A stretch of DNA of 64,000 nucleotides, taken from the NCBI GenBank assembly GCA_965197795.1, contig OZ240228.1, positions 744,001-808,000 of the forward strand, written 5' to 3'. Made by a program: the position numbers and the translations under genes. Shown piece after piece: positions 50,864 to 59,998 of this stretch. This DNA comes from WHTK01 sp965197795 (GTDB lineage Bacteria; Chloroflexota; Dehalococcoidia; DSTF01; WHTK01). Position 1 is the stretch's first letter, and the number at the start of each line of letters is the position of its first letter. The notes under the pieces were generated by a model. That model did no database searches and was not told the DNA's origin. It worked only from the letters and a program-made list of their open reading frames with translations.

Positions 50864-51754
50864 GTGTCGTTTATCTTCAAAATCGTGCCGCAGTACCAGC
50901 GGGTGATCCGATTCACGCTGGGCAAGTTCGATGGGTTCCCCCGCGGTCCGGGATGGGTTTGGGTGGTCCCCTTCATCCACGGCACGATGACCGTCGACCT
51001 GCGTGAAGAGGTCTTTGACGTTGAGCCGCAGACCTGTATCACGAAGGACAACGCGCCGGTAACGGTCGACATGATCGTCTTCCTGCGTGTTGTCGTGCCG
51101 GAGCAGGCGGTGCTGGAGGTACAGAGCTACCGTCTGGCGGCACGCGGCATGGCGGTTACGACGCTTCGCGCCGTCGTCGGCGACATGGTGCTGGACGACG
51201 TGCTGGCCAAGCGCGAAGAGATGAACGCGCTGATGCAATCACGCATGGACTCCGTGACGGACCGCTGGGGCGTCAAAGTCAACGCGGTGGAGATTCGAGA
51301 GATCCTGCCGCCGCGCGACATCCAGGAGGCAATGAGCCGCCAGATGTCGGCGGAGCGCGTCCGGCGCGCCACGGTCACCGAGGCCGACGGCACCCGCGAA
51401 GCGGCGGTCACGATCGCCAGCGGTAACCGCGATGCCGCGATCCTCAATGCGGAAGGCTCGAAGCAGTCGGCGATCCTCGACGCGGAGGGCAACCGGCAAG
51501 CCGCGATCCTCAACGCGGAGGGCTTTTCGATGGCACTGGACCGCATCTATCAGTCGGCCAGCCAGGTCGACCAGAACACCATGGCGCTGCAGTACCTGGA
51601 GATGATGAAGTCGCTGGCCGGCAGCGATTCCACGAAGTGGGTCGTGCCGATGGAGCTGACGAGCTTCGTGCAGGGCTTCTCGCGCAACATGTCGAGCGCC
51701 GCGGGCCTCGGTGGCAACGGTACCTCCTCGGGCCAGGGCGGCAGCAGCACTTAA
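50864..51754 (+). CDS. SPFH/stomatin-prohibitin family protein
   Basis: 296 residues. A short hydrophobic start without a full membrane helix, then the SPFH domain (KFDGFPRGPGWVWVVPFIHGTMTVDLREEVFDV, DNAPVTVDMIVFLRVVVPE, VVGDMVLDDVLAKREEMNALM) to about residue 165. It continues as an Ala/Glu helix with three near-perfect 11-residue repeats (AAILNAEG type, bases 51431-51529) and a Gly/Ser tail. Such proteins scaffold membrane microdomains. The GTG has GGAGGTGG upstream. Confidence 0.88.
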   Translation: MSFIFKIVPQYQRVIRFTLGKFDGFPRGPGWVWVVPFIHGTMTVDLREEVFDVEPQTCITKDNAPVTVDMIVFLRVVVPEQAVLEVQSYRLAARGMAVTTLRAVVGDMVLDDVLAKREEMNALMQSRMDSVTDRWGVKVNAVEIREILPPRDIQEAMSRQMSAERVRRATVTEADGTREAAVTIASGNRDAAILNAEGSKQSAILDAEGNRQAAILNAEGFSMALDRIYQSASQVDQNTMALQYLEMMKSLAGSDSTKWVVPMELTSFVQGFSRNMSSAAGLGGNGTSSGQGGSST

Positions 51755-51760
51755 CCGGCG

Positions 51761-52102
51761 TTGAACGTGCCGGGCGAGAGCTGGGAGAGCCGTGGCCGAG
51801 TCGAAAAGCTGGTCGGCCAGCTTGTTGAGTTGTCGCGCGACGAATCTGCTTGTCGGGTGCTTGGCATCGACGGCAGCGTCGCGGAGCAGGTGGACATCTC
51901 TTTTCTCGAGGACCCGGTCGACTACGTTGCCTACGACCTGGCCGCTGCGCTGACCGCCGTGGACGACGATTCCGACGTCGTCGGGGAAGTACCGCCGCTG
52001 CTCTCGACGCTGGTAGCCGAGGTCAAGCTCTGCCAGGCCGTCTTGGGCCGGCTGGACGAGGCTGAGCTGGTCCGCCGCACGTTGAGCAATCTGCGGCAGT
52101 AA
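51761..52102 (+). CDS. Hypothetical protein after SPFH gene
   Basis: 113 residues from TTG, or 111 from the GTG at 51767. Acidic, helical (VEKLVGQLVELSRDESACRVLGIDG, LLSTLVAEVKLCQAVLGRLDEAELVRRTL). No family recognised. Seven nt after the SPFH stop, so probably co-expressed and perhaps a partner. Confidence 0.5.
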   Translation: MNVPGESWESRGRVEKLVGQLVELSRDESACRVLGIDGSVAEQVDISFLEDPVDYVAYDLAAALTAVDDDSDVVGEVPPLLSTLVAEVKLCQAVLGRLDEAELVRRTLSNLRQ

Positions 52103-52209
52103 GGACGCTGGCCGTCCCTGGACGTCGAAGGGACCTCGACGGCCCGCGTGAGTGTTCGAGGGAGCCGTTCGCGGCTCGTCCTCAGGAGTGATCAACCAGC
52201 TTTACAGGT

Positions 52210-52215
52210 TATGAT
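52210..52215 (+). promoter_or_regulatory. -10 box before mini-ORF and SH3-like gene
   Basis: TATGAT, then AGCCGC, then GTG at 52222, which opens a 10-codon ORF instead of the annotated gene. Confidence 0.5.
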
Positions 52216-52221
52216 AGCCGC

Positions 52222-52254
52222 GTGACCTTATCCGCCGAGGTTAGCCCAGCATGA
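52222..52254 (+). CDS. Leaderless 10-codon leader ORF
   Basis: GTG-initiated, encodes VTLSAEVSPA. Its TGA overlaps the next ATG as ATGA (52251-52254), the classic coupling arrangement. Same design as the mini-ORF at 17070. Confidence 0.4.
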   Translation: MTLSAEVSPA

Positions 52255-52994
52255 TCGAGCCCGATGGCCGCCGTGGATTCGGCGGCAGCCTTCTGTTGCC
52301 GGTCGCGGCGATCGCCGTCCTGGTTGTCATCGTTGCCCTCCTTGCCTTGCTGCTGACGGGCGGCGGGGATTCCGAAGACGATGCGTCTCTACCAACCCCG
52401 ACCGTTGCGGTGACGCCAACGGTCGCTGCCGGGTCACTGCCGGAGTCGGCCATCGAGCAGTACGTGGCGACGACGCAGGAAGTCGGTTACGCGGGAGAGT
52501 GCGCCGAGGCAGAGCTGCCGGCCGACGTGGGTAAACTCTGCTCGATCTACGTAGGCGAACGAGACGGCGTGCACGCGTTCGTGCTGGGACTGACCTTCTC
52601 GGAAGGCCTGGAGTGGGCCTTCGTTGAGATGCAGGCCGGCGCCTGGCGGGTGGCGGAGGCTATGGCGATCACGCTGGAAAACGCTGGTGTCCCAGGGATT
52701 CCGTGGCCGCTCAAGGTTGGCGCCGAAGTCGTGATCATCGGCACAGGCACTTGTCTGAACGTTCGTACGGAGCCGGGAGGAGACGTGGTCGATTGCATCA
52801 CGGAGGGCAGCGCGATCGTTCTGGCTGCCGGACCGGAGGAGGCGCGCGAGCTCAAGTGGTGGCGCATCGAGGGGCGCGATGGCTGGGTGGCGGCCGACTT
52901 TCTGCGCTACCCGGACGCCACGGCGAACCCGGCGCCAACGCCAACGTCAGAGCCGGCCAGCGACGCCACGCCGGAGGCGACGCAGACGCCGTAG
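52251..52994 (+). CDS. Membrane-anchored protein with SH3-like domain
   Basis: 247 residues: one membrane helix (about 14-38, LLLPVAAIAVLVVIVALLALLL), a Thr/Pro linker, a middle globular part (about 65-150), an SH3b-like domain with LNVRTEPGGDVVDCITEGS and WWRIEGRDGWVAADFLRYPD, and a Pro/Thr tail. Probably binds the cell wall or another extracytoplasmic ligand. It has no ribosome site of its own; a leaderless mini-ORF overlaps its ATG. Confidence 0.75.
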   Translation: MIEPDGRRGFGGSLLLPVAAIAVLVVIVALLALLLTGGGDSEDDASLPTPTVAVTPTVAAGSLPESAIEQYVATTQEVGYAGECAEAELPADVGKLCSIYVGERDGVHAFVLGLTFSEGLEWAFVEMQAGAWRVAEAMAITLENAGVPGIPWPLKVGAEVVIIGTGTCLNVRTEPGGDVVDCITEGSAIVLAAGPEEARELKWWRIEGRDGWVAADFLRYPDATANPAPTPTSEPASDATPEATQTP

Positions 52995-53050
52995 CTGCCT
53001 CGGCACATCCTGAGGCGCGAGCAGAAGGATCAACGCCTTCCGTTTGGAAT

Positions 53051-53096
53051 AACGGCCCGTCTTGGTGACCGAGGCTTGGTATAAGGACGGGCCGTT
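53051..53096. repeat. Perfect 11-bp inverted repeat
   Basis: AACGGCCCGTC at 53051-53061 and GACGGGCCGTT at 53086-53096, loop 24 nt, then GCAAAAATG. It may end transcription of the SH3-like gene. About 25 nt later, TCGCTCTCACTCAGGACGAC (from about 53122) is a diverged member of the dispersed palindrome family. No gene is seen in 52995-53286. Confidence 0.6.
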
Positions 53097-53286
53097 GCAA
53101 AAATGCGGGCGTTTTGGCTCTTCGCTCTCACTCAGGACGACCATGGCTTCAGCGTCCTTATAACCACTGACGCGTCTTGGTCCTAGCGACTAGGGACGGT
53201 GCGATAGCGCTGCACGGCGGCTGCTTTGAAAGCTGGGAACGCCCAACACCACACTGGAGGGGCTGCAGGAGCCTGGCTGTGTCCGC

Positions 53287-54483
53287 CTACTTCGCGCCGG
53301 TGCGGTAGCGCTGAACGAAGCGGTTTATGCGCGTGAGGGCTTCTTCGAGCTGGCTGTAGTCCTGCGCATAGCAGATCCGGACGTGGCCGTTGCCGCCGGG
53401 GCCGAACGTGCTGCCGGGGATGACGGCCACCTTCTCCTCCAGCAGCAGCCTGCCCGCGAAGTCCTCGTCCTCGAGGCCGGTGCTGCGGATCGAGGGGAAG
53501 GCGTAGAAGGCGCCGCGCGGCTCGACGAGGTCGAGGCCCATGTCCCAGCATGCTTCGATCACCAGGGCGCGGCGGCGGGCGTACTCGCCGAGCATGCCCT
53601 GGACGTCCTCTTCGCCGTGCTGCAGCGCTTCGACCGCGGCGTACTGTGCCGCCGTTGGAGCCGACATCATGACGTACTGGTGGACTCGCATCATCGCGTC
53701 GGTGATGTGGGCCGGCGCGCAGACCCAACCGAGGCGCCAACCGGTCATGGCGTAAGACTTGGAGAAGCCGCCGAGCAGGAGCGTGCGCGCCTTCATGCCG
53801 GGGAGCGAGGAGAAGCAGACGTGGTCGATGCCATAGGTGAGGCGGTCGTAGATCTCGTCCGAGACGACGAACAGGTCGTTGCGCTCCGCGACCTCGGCGA
53901 CGCCCTCGAGCGTGGACCGCTCCATGACGGCGCCGGTCGGGTTCGCCGGATAGCCTAACAGCACCGCTTTCGACGCCGGCGTGAGGCAGTTTTCCAGGTC
54001 GGCAGCCTGCAGCTGAAACCCATTCACCGCGCTGGTCGGTACGGTAACGAACTTGCCCCCGGCAAACACGACGTTGGGCGGGTAGGCGACGTACGCGGGG
54101 TCGCCGGACAGCACTTCGTCGCCGTCGTCAAGGATCGCTTGCATCACAAGGTTGAGGCCCTCGCTGACGCCGGTCGTGACGATGATCTCGGTGTGCGGGT
54201 CGTATGAGACGCCGTAAAGGCGCTCGAGGTGGGCGGCGATCAGCTCGCGCAACTCCGGCAGGCCCGAGTTGGAGGTGTAAGCGGTCTGGCCCTTCTCAAC
54301 CGAGCGTATGGCGGCCTGGCTGATGTGGTTCGGAGTCGTGAAATCGGGCTCGCCAACGCCCAACGAGATGACGCCGTCTGTGGCAGCGATCAACTCGAAG
54401 AAACGTCGGATGCCAGAAGCGGAGATCAGATCCAGTCTGGCGGATACGGCTCCACGTCTCGCAGACCTATGGCCGGCAAGCAT
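53287..54483 (-). CDS. Class I/II pyridoxal-phosphate aminotransferase (aspartate-type)
   Basis: 398 residues: ISLGVGEPDFTTPNHI (about 37-52), YTSNSGLPELRELIA, LLGYPANPTGAVM, the PLP lysine in LLLGGFSKSYAMTGWRLGW (about 231-249), and ARPSTFGPGGN...RICYA-type C-terminus (VAVIPGSTFGPGGNGHVRI). Fits aspartate or aromatic aminotransferases of the I-gamma group. The ATG at 54483 is 6 nt after TATACT; 54519 would be upstream of the promoter. Confidence 0.88.
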   Translation of the reverse strand: MLAGHRSARRGAVSARLDLISASGIRRFFELIAATDGVISLGVGEPDFTTPNHISQAAIRSVEKGQTAYTSNSGLPELRELIAAHLERLYGVSYDPHTEIIVTTGVSEGLNLVMQAILDDGDEVLSGDPAYVAYPPNVVFAGGKFVTVPTSAVNGFQLQAADLENCLTPASKAVLLGYPANPTGAVMERSTLEGVAEVAERNDLFVVSDEIYDRLTYGIDHVCFSSLPGMKARTLLLGGFSKSYAMTGWRLGWVCAPAHITDAMMRVHQYVMMSAPTAAQYAAVEALQHGEEDVQGMLGEYARRRALVIEACWDMGLDLVEPRGAFYAFPSIRSTGLEDEDFAGRLLLEEKVAVIPGSTFGPGGNGHVRICYAQDYSQLEEALTRINRFVQRYRTGAK

Positions 54484-54489
54484 CGCTAA

Positions 54490-54495
54490 AGTATA
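54490..54495 (-). promoter_or_regulatory. -10 box for leaderless aminotransferase
   Basis: TATACT, then TTAGCG, then ATG at 54483. Confidence 0.55.
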
Positions 54496-54546
54496 GACAG
54501 CGATCCGGTGAAGGGCCATAGAAAGCGGCGCATGGACCGCTGCGCT

Positions 54547-56019
54547 TTAGAGCTGTGGCCGGCGGATATGCCAGTCGGTGGCCCGCTCGTAGGCGTGTGC
54601 AACGCGCAGCATCGAGGCCTCGCCGAAAGGCCTGGCGATGACCTGGAGGCCGACGGGCAGCTGCTTGCCCTCCTCTTCGACGAAGCCACCGGGCACCGAC
54701 GTGCCGGGCAAGCCGGCGATGTTGATCGGTAGAGTGAAGACGTCGTTGAGGTACATGGCCATGGGGTCGTCCACCTTCTCGCCTATTTTGAAGGCGGGGG
54801 TAGGCGTAACAGGCGCGACGATGGCGTCGTAGCGTTCGAAGGCGGCGTCGAACTCCTGGCGGATCAGGGTGCGCACCTGTTGCGCCTTGAGGTAGTAGGC
54901 GTCGTGGTAGCCGGCCGAGAGCGCGTAGGTGCCGAGCATGATGCGGCGCTTGACCTCGTCGCCGAAGCCGTTGCCGCGAGTCGCTTCCATGTTCTCCCAC
55001 ATGCTGTCGCCGTCCTGGTGGGAGTAGCCGTATTTGACGCCGTCATAACGCGCCAGGTTGGCTGACGCCTCGGAGGGCGCGAGGATGTAATAGACAGAGA
55101 GCGCTGCGGGCGTGCTGGGCAACGACAGGTCGAAATCGACCGTCGCGCCGAGGCCCTTGAGCACTTCGACCGAGGCCATGAAGGCCTCACGCGGACCCAG
55201 GCTGAGGTCGTCCGTGACGTACTCCTGCGGTACGCCGAGACGGATGCCGGTGAGGTCGCCGCTCAGGTTGGCGGTGAAGTCAGGGACATCGACGGGCGCC
55301 GACGTCGAATCGCGGCCGTCGTGGCCGGCGATGGCGTTGAGCACCAGGGCGGCGTCCTCGACGGTGCGCGTCAGCGGGCCGACCTGGTCTAGCGAACTGG
55401 CGAAGGCGACCAGGCCGTACCGGCTGACGCGGCCGTAGGTAGGCTTGACGCCGACGACGCCGGTCAATGCCGCGGGCTGACGGATGCTGCCGCCCGTATC
55501 GGTGCCGAGCGCGTAGATGCACTCTCCGGCCGCGACGGCGGAGGCTGAGCCACCTGAGGAGCCGCCCGGTACGCGGTCGAGGGCCCACGGGTTATGTGTA
55601 GGGAAAAAAGCTGAGTTCTCGTTCGACGAACCCATGGCGAACTCGTCCATGTTGGACTTTCCGACCATGACGGAGCCCTGCGCCTTGAGCAGTTCGATGA
55701 CGTGGGCGTCGTAGGGCGGGACGAAGTGCTCCAGCATGCGAGAGGAGCAGGTGGTGCGGACGCCGCGCGTACAGAGGACGTCCTTGATGCAGACCGGGAT
55801 GCCGGTCAATGGGCCGGCGTTACCGGCGGCGATGCGGCTGTCGGCCTCGTCGGCGCGCTGCAAGGCGAGTTCCGGGGTGACGGTCACGTAAGCACGAACC
55901 CGGTCGTCCACCGCGTCGATGCGGTCGAGCACGGCCAGCGTCAGCTCACGAGAGCTGACCTCGCGCTTCGCCAGGAGGTCACGGGCCTGCGTCATGCTGA
56001 GGTCGTAAAGCTCAGGCAA
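54547..56019 (-). CDS. gatA: Asp-tRNA(Asn)/Glu-tRNA(Gln) amidotransferase subunit A
   Basis: 490-residue amidase-signature subunit that releases ammonia from glutamine. The Ser-cisSer-Lys triad is visible: Lys in GIPVCIKDVLCT (about residue 79), Ser in GGSSGGSASAVAAG (about 153-166) and the nucleophile Ser in TDTGGSIRQPA (about 178). It is coupled to gatC 5 nt upstream; gatB is not in the window. Confidence 0.94.
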   Translation of the reverse strand: MPELYDLSMTQARDLLAKREVSSRELTLAVLDRIDAVDDRVRAYVTVTPELALQRADEADSRIAAGNAGPLTGIPVCIKDVLCTRGVRTTCSSRMLEHFVPPYDAHVIELLKAQGSVMVGKSNMDEFAMGSSNENSAFFPTHNPWALDRVPGGSSGGSASAVAAGECIYALGTDTGGSIRQPAALTGVVGVKPTYGRVSRYGLVAFASSLDQVGPLTRTVEDAALVLNAIAGHDGRDSTSAPVDVPDFTANLSGDLTGIRLGVPQEYVTDDLSLGPREAFMASVEVLKGLGATVDFDLSLPSTPAALSVYYILAPSEASANLARYDGVKYGYSHQDGDSMWENMEATRGNGFGDEVKRRIMLGTYALSAGYHDAYYLKAQQVRTLIRQEFDAAFERYDAIVAPVTPTPAFKIGEKVDDPMAMYLNDVFTLPINIAGLPGTSVPGGFVEEEGKQLPVGLQVIARPFGEASMLRVAHAYERATDWHIRRPQL

Positions 56020-56024
56020 GGCGT

Positions 56025-56315
56025 TTACTCATCCAGCACCGCGCGGACTCGCAGGTAGCCGTCGTGCTGCAAAGGCGCGTTGGCCAGGACGTCATCGGGC
56101 GTGAGTGATTCGATCGGTTCGTCCGAAGCCATGACGCTTTCGAGCGGCAGCGTATGAGTGGTGGGCTCGACACCCGTCGTGTCGATCTGACTTAACACCT
56201 CGAAGTTATCGAGGATGACCGAAAGCTGCTGCTGAAACTTTTCGACGTCAGCCGGCGTCAGACCAATACGGGCCAGGCGCGCGACGTGCAGGACTTCGTC
56301 TTGAGAGAGTGCCAT
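56025..56315 (-). CDS. gatC: Asp/Glu-tRNA amidotransferase subunit C
   Basis: 96 residues: VLHVARLARIGLTPADVEKFQQQLSVILDNF, then DTTGVEPTTH and the C-terminal FLRVRAVLDE-type end (YLRVRAVLDE). GatC stabilises the GatAB complex. ATG 56315 is used rather than the open frame to 56354. TACACT lies 9 nt upstream, so the leader is only a few nt. Confidence 0.93.
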   Translation of the reverse strand: MALSQDEVLHVARLARIGLTPADVEKFQQQLSVILDNFEVLSQIDTTGVEPTTHTLPLESVMASDEPIESLTPDDVLANAPLQHDGYLRVRAVLDE

Positions 56316-56432
56316 CTCGACGCGAGTGTATCGAGGTAGCCGGCCATCGAGCAATCTGGAATCTACGCGGCCTTAACAATTCACGTCCCGTGAGCATGCT
56401 AGGATGATTGTTAGCGGGGTGAGGAGAACGGA

Positions 56433-57203
56433 TTGACCAACAGGTCGGCGACGGCCGCGAGCCAGACGCCGGAGCAGACAAACAGCCTCGACCAGGTAAT
56501 CCTAGGAAACCCGAGCTACGTTTGGCGTTTCGGCCAGGAGCGGCGACTGGACATGGTCCGCCACTACCTTGCGCTGGATGACGCGCGCGTCCTCGACATC
56601 GGGTGTGGCCTCGGCGCTTACGTGCGACGCTTCAGCGACTTCACCGAGCATGCCTACGGCATCGATATCGACTCGCCACGCGTGGTCGAGGGCGCCGAGA
56701 ACGGTGTGGCGCGGTTGAGCACCGCCCTGAGTGAGCACCTGCCGTTTGCCGATGCCAGCTTCGACGGCGTCTTGCTCAATGAGGTCATCGAGCATGTCCG
56801 CAACGATCGCGACACACTGAGCGAGGCTTTGCGCGTAACCAAACCCGACGGCAAGGTGATCGTATTCGCGCCGAACCGTTTCTATCCGTTCGAGACGCAC
56901 GGCGTCTACCTCGGCAAGCGCTACGTGTTCGGCAACATTCCGTTGGTGAACTATCTGCCGGATGTGATACGCGACCGGCTGGTGCCGCACGCGAGGGCGT
57001 ATACGAAGTCGCGGCTGGAGCAGATAACGAGAGGGCTTGACGGCCGCTGGGTGGATTGGCGAGTCATCTTCCCCGGCTTCGACAACGTGCTGGCGAGCAA
57101 GCCCAAGCTCGGCAGGGTCCTGCGTAACGTGACCTATACGTTGGAACATACCTGGTTTCAGCGCGCCGGCTTATCACATCTGCTGGTGCTGGAGCGCACG
57201 TAA
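56433..57203 (+). CDS. Class I SAM-dependent methyltransferase
   Basis: 256 residues: VLDIGCGLGAYVRRF (motif I, about 50-64), HAYGIDIDSPRVVEG, FADASFDGVLLNEVIEHVRNDRDTL (about 106-130) and KPDGKVIVFAPNRFYPFETHG. Similar to the ubiquinone/O-antigen-type methyltransferases. Start TTG at 56433 with GAGGAG 6 nt upstream and TAGGAT at 56400-56405. It lies 11 nt before the penicillin-binding-protein gene, an envelope context. Confidence 0.82.
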   Translation: MTNRSATAASQTPEQTNSLDQVILGNPSYVWRFGQERRLDMVRHYLALDDARVLDIGCGLGAYVRRFSDFTEHAYGIDIDSPRVVEGAENGVARLSTALSEHLPFADASFDGVLLNEVIEHVRNDRDTLSEALRVTKPDGKVIVFAPNRFYPFETHGVYLGKRYVFGNIPLVNYLPDVIRDRLVPHARAYTKSRLEQITRGLDGRWVDWRVIFPGFDNVLASKPKLGRVLRNVTYTLEHTWFQRAGLSHLLVLERT

Positions 57204-57214
57204 ACAGATAAGAC

Positions 57215-59992
57215 ATGGCGAGCAAGAAGAGCAACTACGACCCCTGGATGCGGCGTACGCGTCGACGTAACCGTAAGGGCGGCAAGGGCGTCTCGATCTG
57301 GCTAAAGGCGGCCCTGGTGCTGGGTTTTGTCGGAGTCGTGGTGTTCACTGGTGTCGCTATCGCCGGCTTCGTGGTTTACAACAGCTACGCCGACGATCTG
57401 CTGGCCCCGGACGAACTGGCGATCAACGAAGCGTCGTCCGGCGCGACGATCCTGGACCGCAACGGCGAGCTGCTCTACGAGTACGTCGATGACCGCGCCG
57501 GGTTGAGGCGGCCGGTCGCGCTGGAGAGCATCGCTCAGGCGTTTGTGGCCGCGACGATCGCGACCGAAGACAACAGCTTCTTTACCAATCCGGGTGTCAA
57601 CTTGAAGGGCCTGGTCCGAGCCGCGTGGGAAAACTCGCCGATCGGTGGCAGTGTTTTTGAGGGCTCCGGTGGCAGCTCGATCACGCAGCAGCTGGTCAAG
57701 AACGTATACATCCCGCCCGAGGCGCGCAGCGAACGCTGGAGCGAAGAGGGCATCAACCGCAAACTCAAGGAAACGATCTACGCGATCGAGCTGACGAACC
57801 GCTACGACAAGGAGCAGGTCCTCGAGTGGTACGTTAACCAGATCAGCTACGGCGGCGTCTACAACGGCATCGAGGCGGCCGCGCAGGGCTACTTCGGCAA
57901 GGCTGCCATGGACCTGACGCTGGCGGAAGCCGCGATGCTGGCAGGCATCCCACAGTCGCCGGCAAAGTACGACCCCGTGAACAACCCGGAATCGGCGAAG
58001 GCCCGGCGTAACGAGATCCTCGACTTGATGGTGCGCCAGAGCCCGATTCAGATCGGCGAGGACACCTACTACACGCCGACCGCTGCCGAGGTGGCCGTCG
58101 CGAAGGCGGAGGAAATCAGCATATCCGAGAAGCGCTTCCCGATTAAGGCGCCACACTTCGTGTTGCAGTACCTGCAGCCTCAGCTGGAGCAGATCGTCGG
58201 GCGAGACGCACTCTTCCGGGGCGGACTCATCGTGACGACGACCATCGACATCGATATGCAGGACGAGTTCCAGCGCATCATGGAGCACCGGATCACCGCC
58301 ATCGAGTCGGCGAGCGGACTGACCTACGAGAACCTGTCCAATAGCCACAACGGCGCCATGATGCAGATCGACCCCAAAACTGGGGAGGTCATCGTGATGC
58401 TGGGCAGTCGCGACTACTGGGACGAGGAGATCGACGGCAGGAACAATAACGTGACGGCGTGCAACTCACCCGGGTCTTCATTCAAGCCTTTCGCTTACTT
58501 GGCCACGTTTTACGAACTGGGCTGGGGGCCGGGGACGGTGATCCTGGACACGCCCGTCGAGTATGAGGATCCGGCCGGCGGAGAGCCGTTCGTACCGTCC
58601 AACCCCGTGGGCGACTTCAAGGGTCCGATTACGGTCCGCAACGCGTTGGGCAATTCGCTGAACATCCCGGCCAACAAGGCGGCGGCGGCCGTAGGCGCGG
58701 ACCGGGTGGTGGATATGGCGACGAAACTGGGCTTCGCGCAGACGTTCCGCCTGCCGTGGGAGGGCGATGGCACCGGCTGCGGCACGGGCGGTTACGGGCC
58801 TGCGGTGGCGACGGGCGGCGTCGACGTGACGCTGGAAGAGATGGTTTACGGCTACAGCGTTCTGGCAAACGGCGGCATCATGCGCGGCGTAGAGCCGATT
58901 CTGACCCATCTGCCCGGAGAGCGAACGATTGACCCCGTTGCGATTCTCAAAATCGAAAACGAACTCGGCGAGGTGATCTACGACGTCGAGGAGCACCGTA
59001 AGGAAGAGCAGGTCGTCGAGGCGGAGTTCGCCTACCTTATCTGGGACATCCTCAGCGACCCCCAATCTCAGTGCCTCACCTTCGGCTGTGGCGGCATAAC
59101 GATTTACGACTATAAATCGGGTACCAAAACCGGTACCAGCGAGCCGTTCGATAAAGACCATCGTTGCGCCAAGAAGATCGGTGAGACATGGGCCTTCGGC
59201 TACTCACCAGACCTGGCCGTCGGTATCTGGGCCGGCAACGAGGACAACGATTGCATCGAGCTCATCTACAGCACCTCGATTTCGTACAGAGCGATGAAAG
59301 ATGCCTTCGTTGCAGCGCACGAGGACATCCCGGTCACCGTGATGGAGCGGCCGCCGGGCATCGTCCAAGCGGAAGTTTGCATACCGTCGGGCCTGCTGCC
59401 CTCCCGCCTTTGCGGTCGCACCACGCAGGACCTCTTCGTGGCGGACAAGCTGCCGGATCAGGAGGACGATTGGTGGCGCCGAGTGACCATCGATACGCGG
59501 ACCGGTCTGGTCGCGACGTCGAGCACACCCTCGCGCTACCGCCGTACGGAGCTCGCCCTCGTGCCGCCCGAGGAGTGGCTGGAGAGCGACGAGGACAAAG
59601 AGGCGGCCGAGGAATGGGCCGAGGAGCTGAACATCATCCTGGTGGGTGACGGCATCGGCGCCGGCATCGAAGTGAACGAAAACGACAACGCCGCGATATT
59701 CTTGCCCCGCGAGGGACAGAAGCTCTCAGGTGTGGTGCAGATCTTCGGTAGAGCGACGTCGCCCGACTTCCAGGGCTATCTGATCGAATGGGGCATCGGC
59801 GCGGACCCGGACCAGTGGGTTAGCATCGTTTCCAACCCGAACGAGGTCAAAACCGGCACGATCGGCGCCTGGAACACGTCCGGGCTGCCTGACAACAGGT
59901 ACACGCTACGACTCACGGTACTCGACGAAGAGATGGGTGAACTCCAGGTGGAGGTCAGCGTGGTCATCGGGACGCCGCCGGACGACGACTAG
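57215..59992 (+). CDS. Class A penicillin-binding protein (PBP1A-type)
   Basis: Bifunctional peptidoglycan synthase, 925 residues. Basic cytoplasmic N-terminus, one membrane helix (about 29-55), GT51 domain with catalytic Glu118 in ATIATEDNSFF and GGSSITQQLVKNVY, then the transpeptidase with S421-S-F-K424, GNSLNIP (SxN) and K638-T-G in KSGTKTGTSEP. The C-terminal ~100 residues (from about 820) form an immunoglobulin-like beta domain after an acidic linker. Cysteines in the loops (CIPSGLLPSRLCG) may form a disulfide. Confidence 0.93.
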   Translation: MASKKSNYDPWMRRTRRRNRKGGKGVSIWLKAALVLGFVGVVVFTGVAIAGFVVYNSYADDLLAPDELAINEASSGATILDRNGELLYEYVDDRAGLRRPVALESIAQAFVAATIATEDNSFFTNPGVNLKGLVRAAWENSPIGGSVFEGSGGSSITQQLVKNVYIPPEARSERWSEEGINRKLKETIYAIELTNRYDKEQVLEWYVNQISYGGVYNGIEAAAQGYFGKAAMDLTLAEAAMLAGIPQSPAKYDPVNNPESAKARRNEILDLMVRQSPIQIGEDTYYTPTAAEVAVAKAEEISISEKRFPIKAPHFVLQYLQPQLEQIVGRDALFRGGLIVTTTIDIDMQDEFQRIMEHRITAIESASGLTYENLSNSHNGAMMQIDPKTGEVIVMLGSRDYWDEEIDGRNNNVTACNSPGSSFKPFAYLATFYELGWGPGTVILDTPVEYEDPAGGEPFVPSNPVGDFKGPITVRNALGNSLNIPANKAAAAVGADRVVDMATKLGFAQTFRLPWEGDGTGCGTGGYGPAVATGGVDVTLEEMVYGYSVLANGGIMRGVEPILTHLPGERTIDPVAILKIENELGEVIYDVEEHRKEEQVVEAEFAYLIWDILSDPQSQCLTFGCGGITIYDYKSGTKTGTSEPFDKDHRCAKKIGETWAFGYSPDLAVGIWAGNEDNDCIELIYSTSISYRAMKDAFVAAHEDIPVTVMERPPGIVQAEVCIPSGLLPSRLCGRTTQDLFVADKLPDQEDDWWRRVTIDTRTGLVATSSTPSRYRRTELALVPPEEWLESDEDKEAAEEWAEELNIILVGDGIGAGIEVNENDNAAIFLPREGQKLSGVVQIFGRATSPDFQGYLIEWGIGADPDQWVSIVSNPNEVKTGTIGAWNTSGLPDNRYTLRLTVLDEEMGELQVEVSVVIGTPPDDD

Positions 59993-59998
59993 GCAGTA

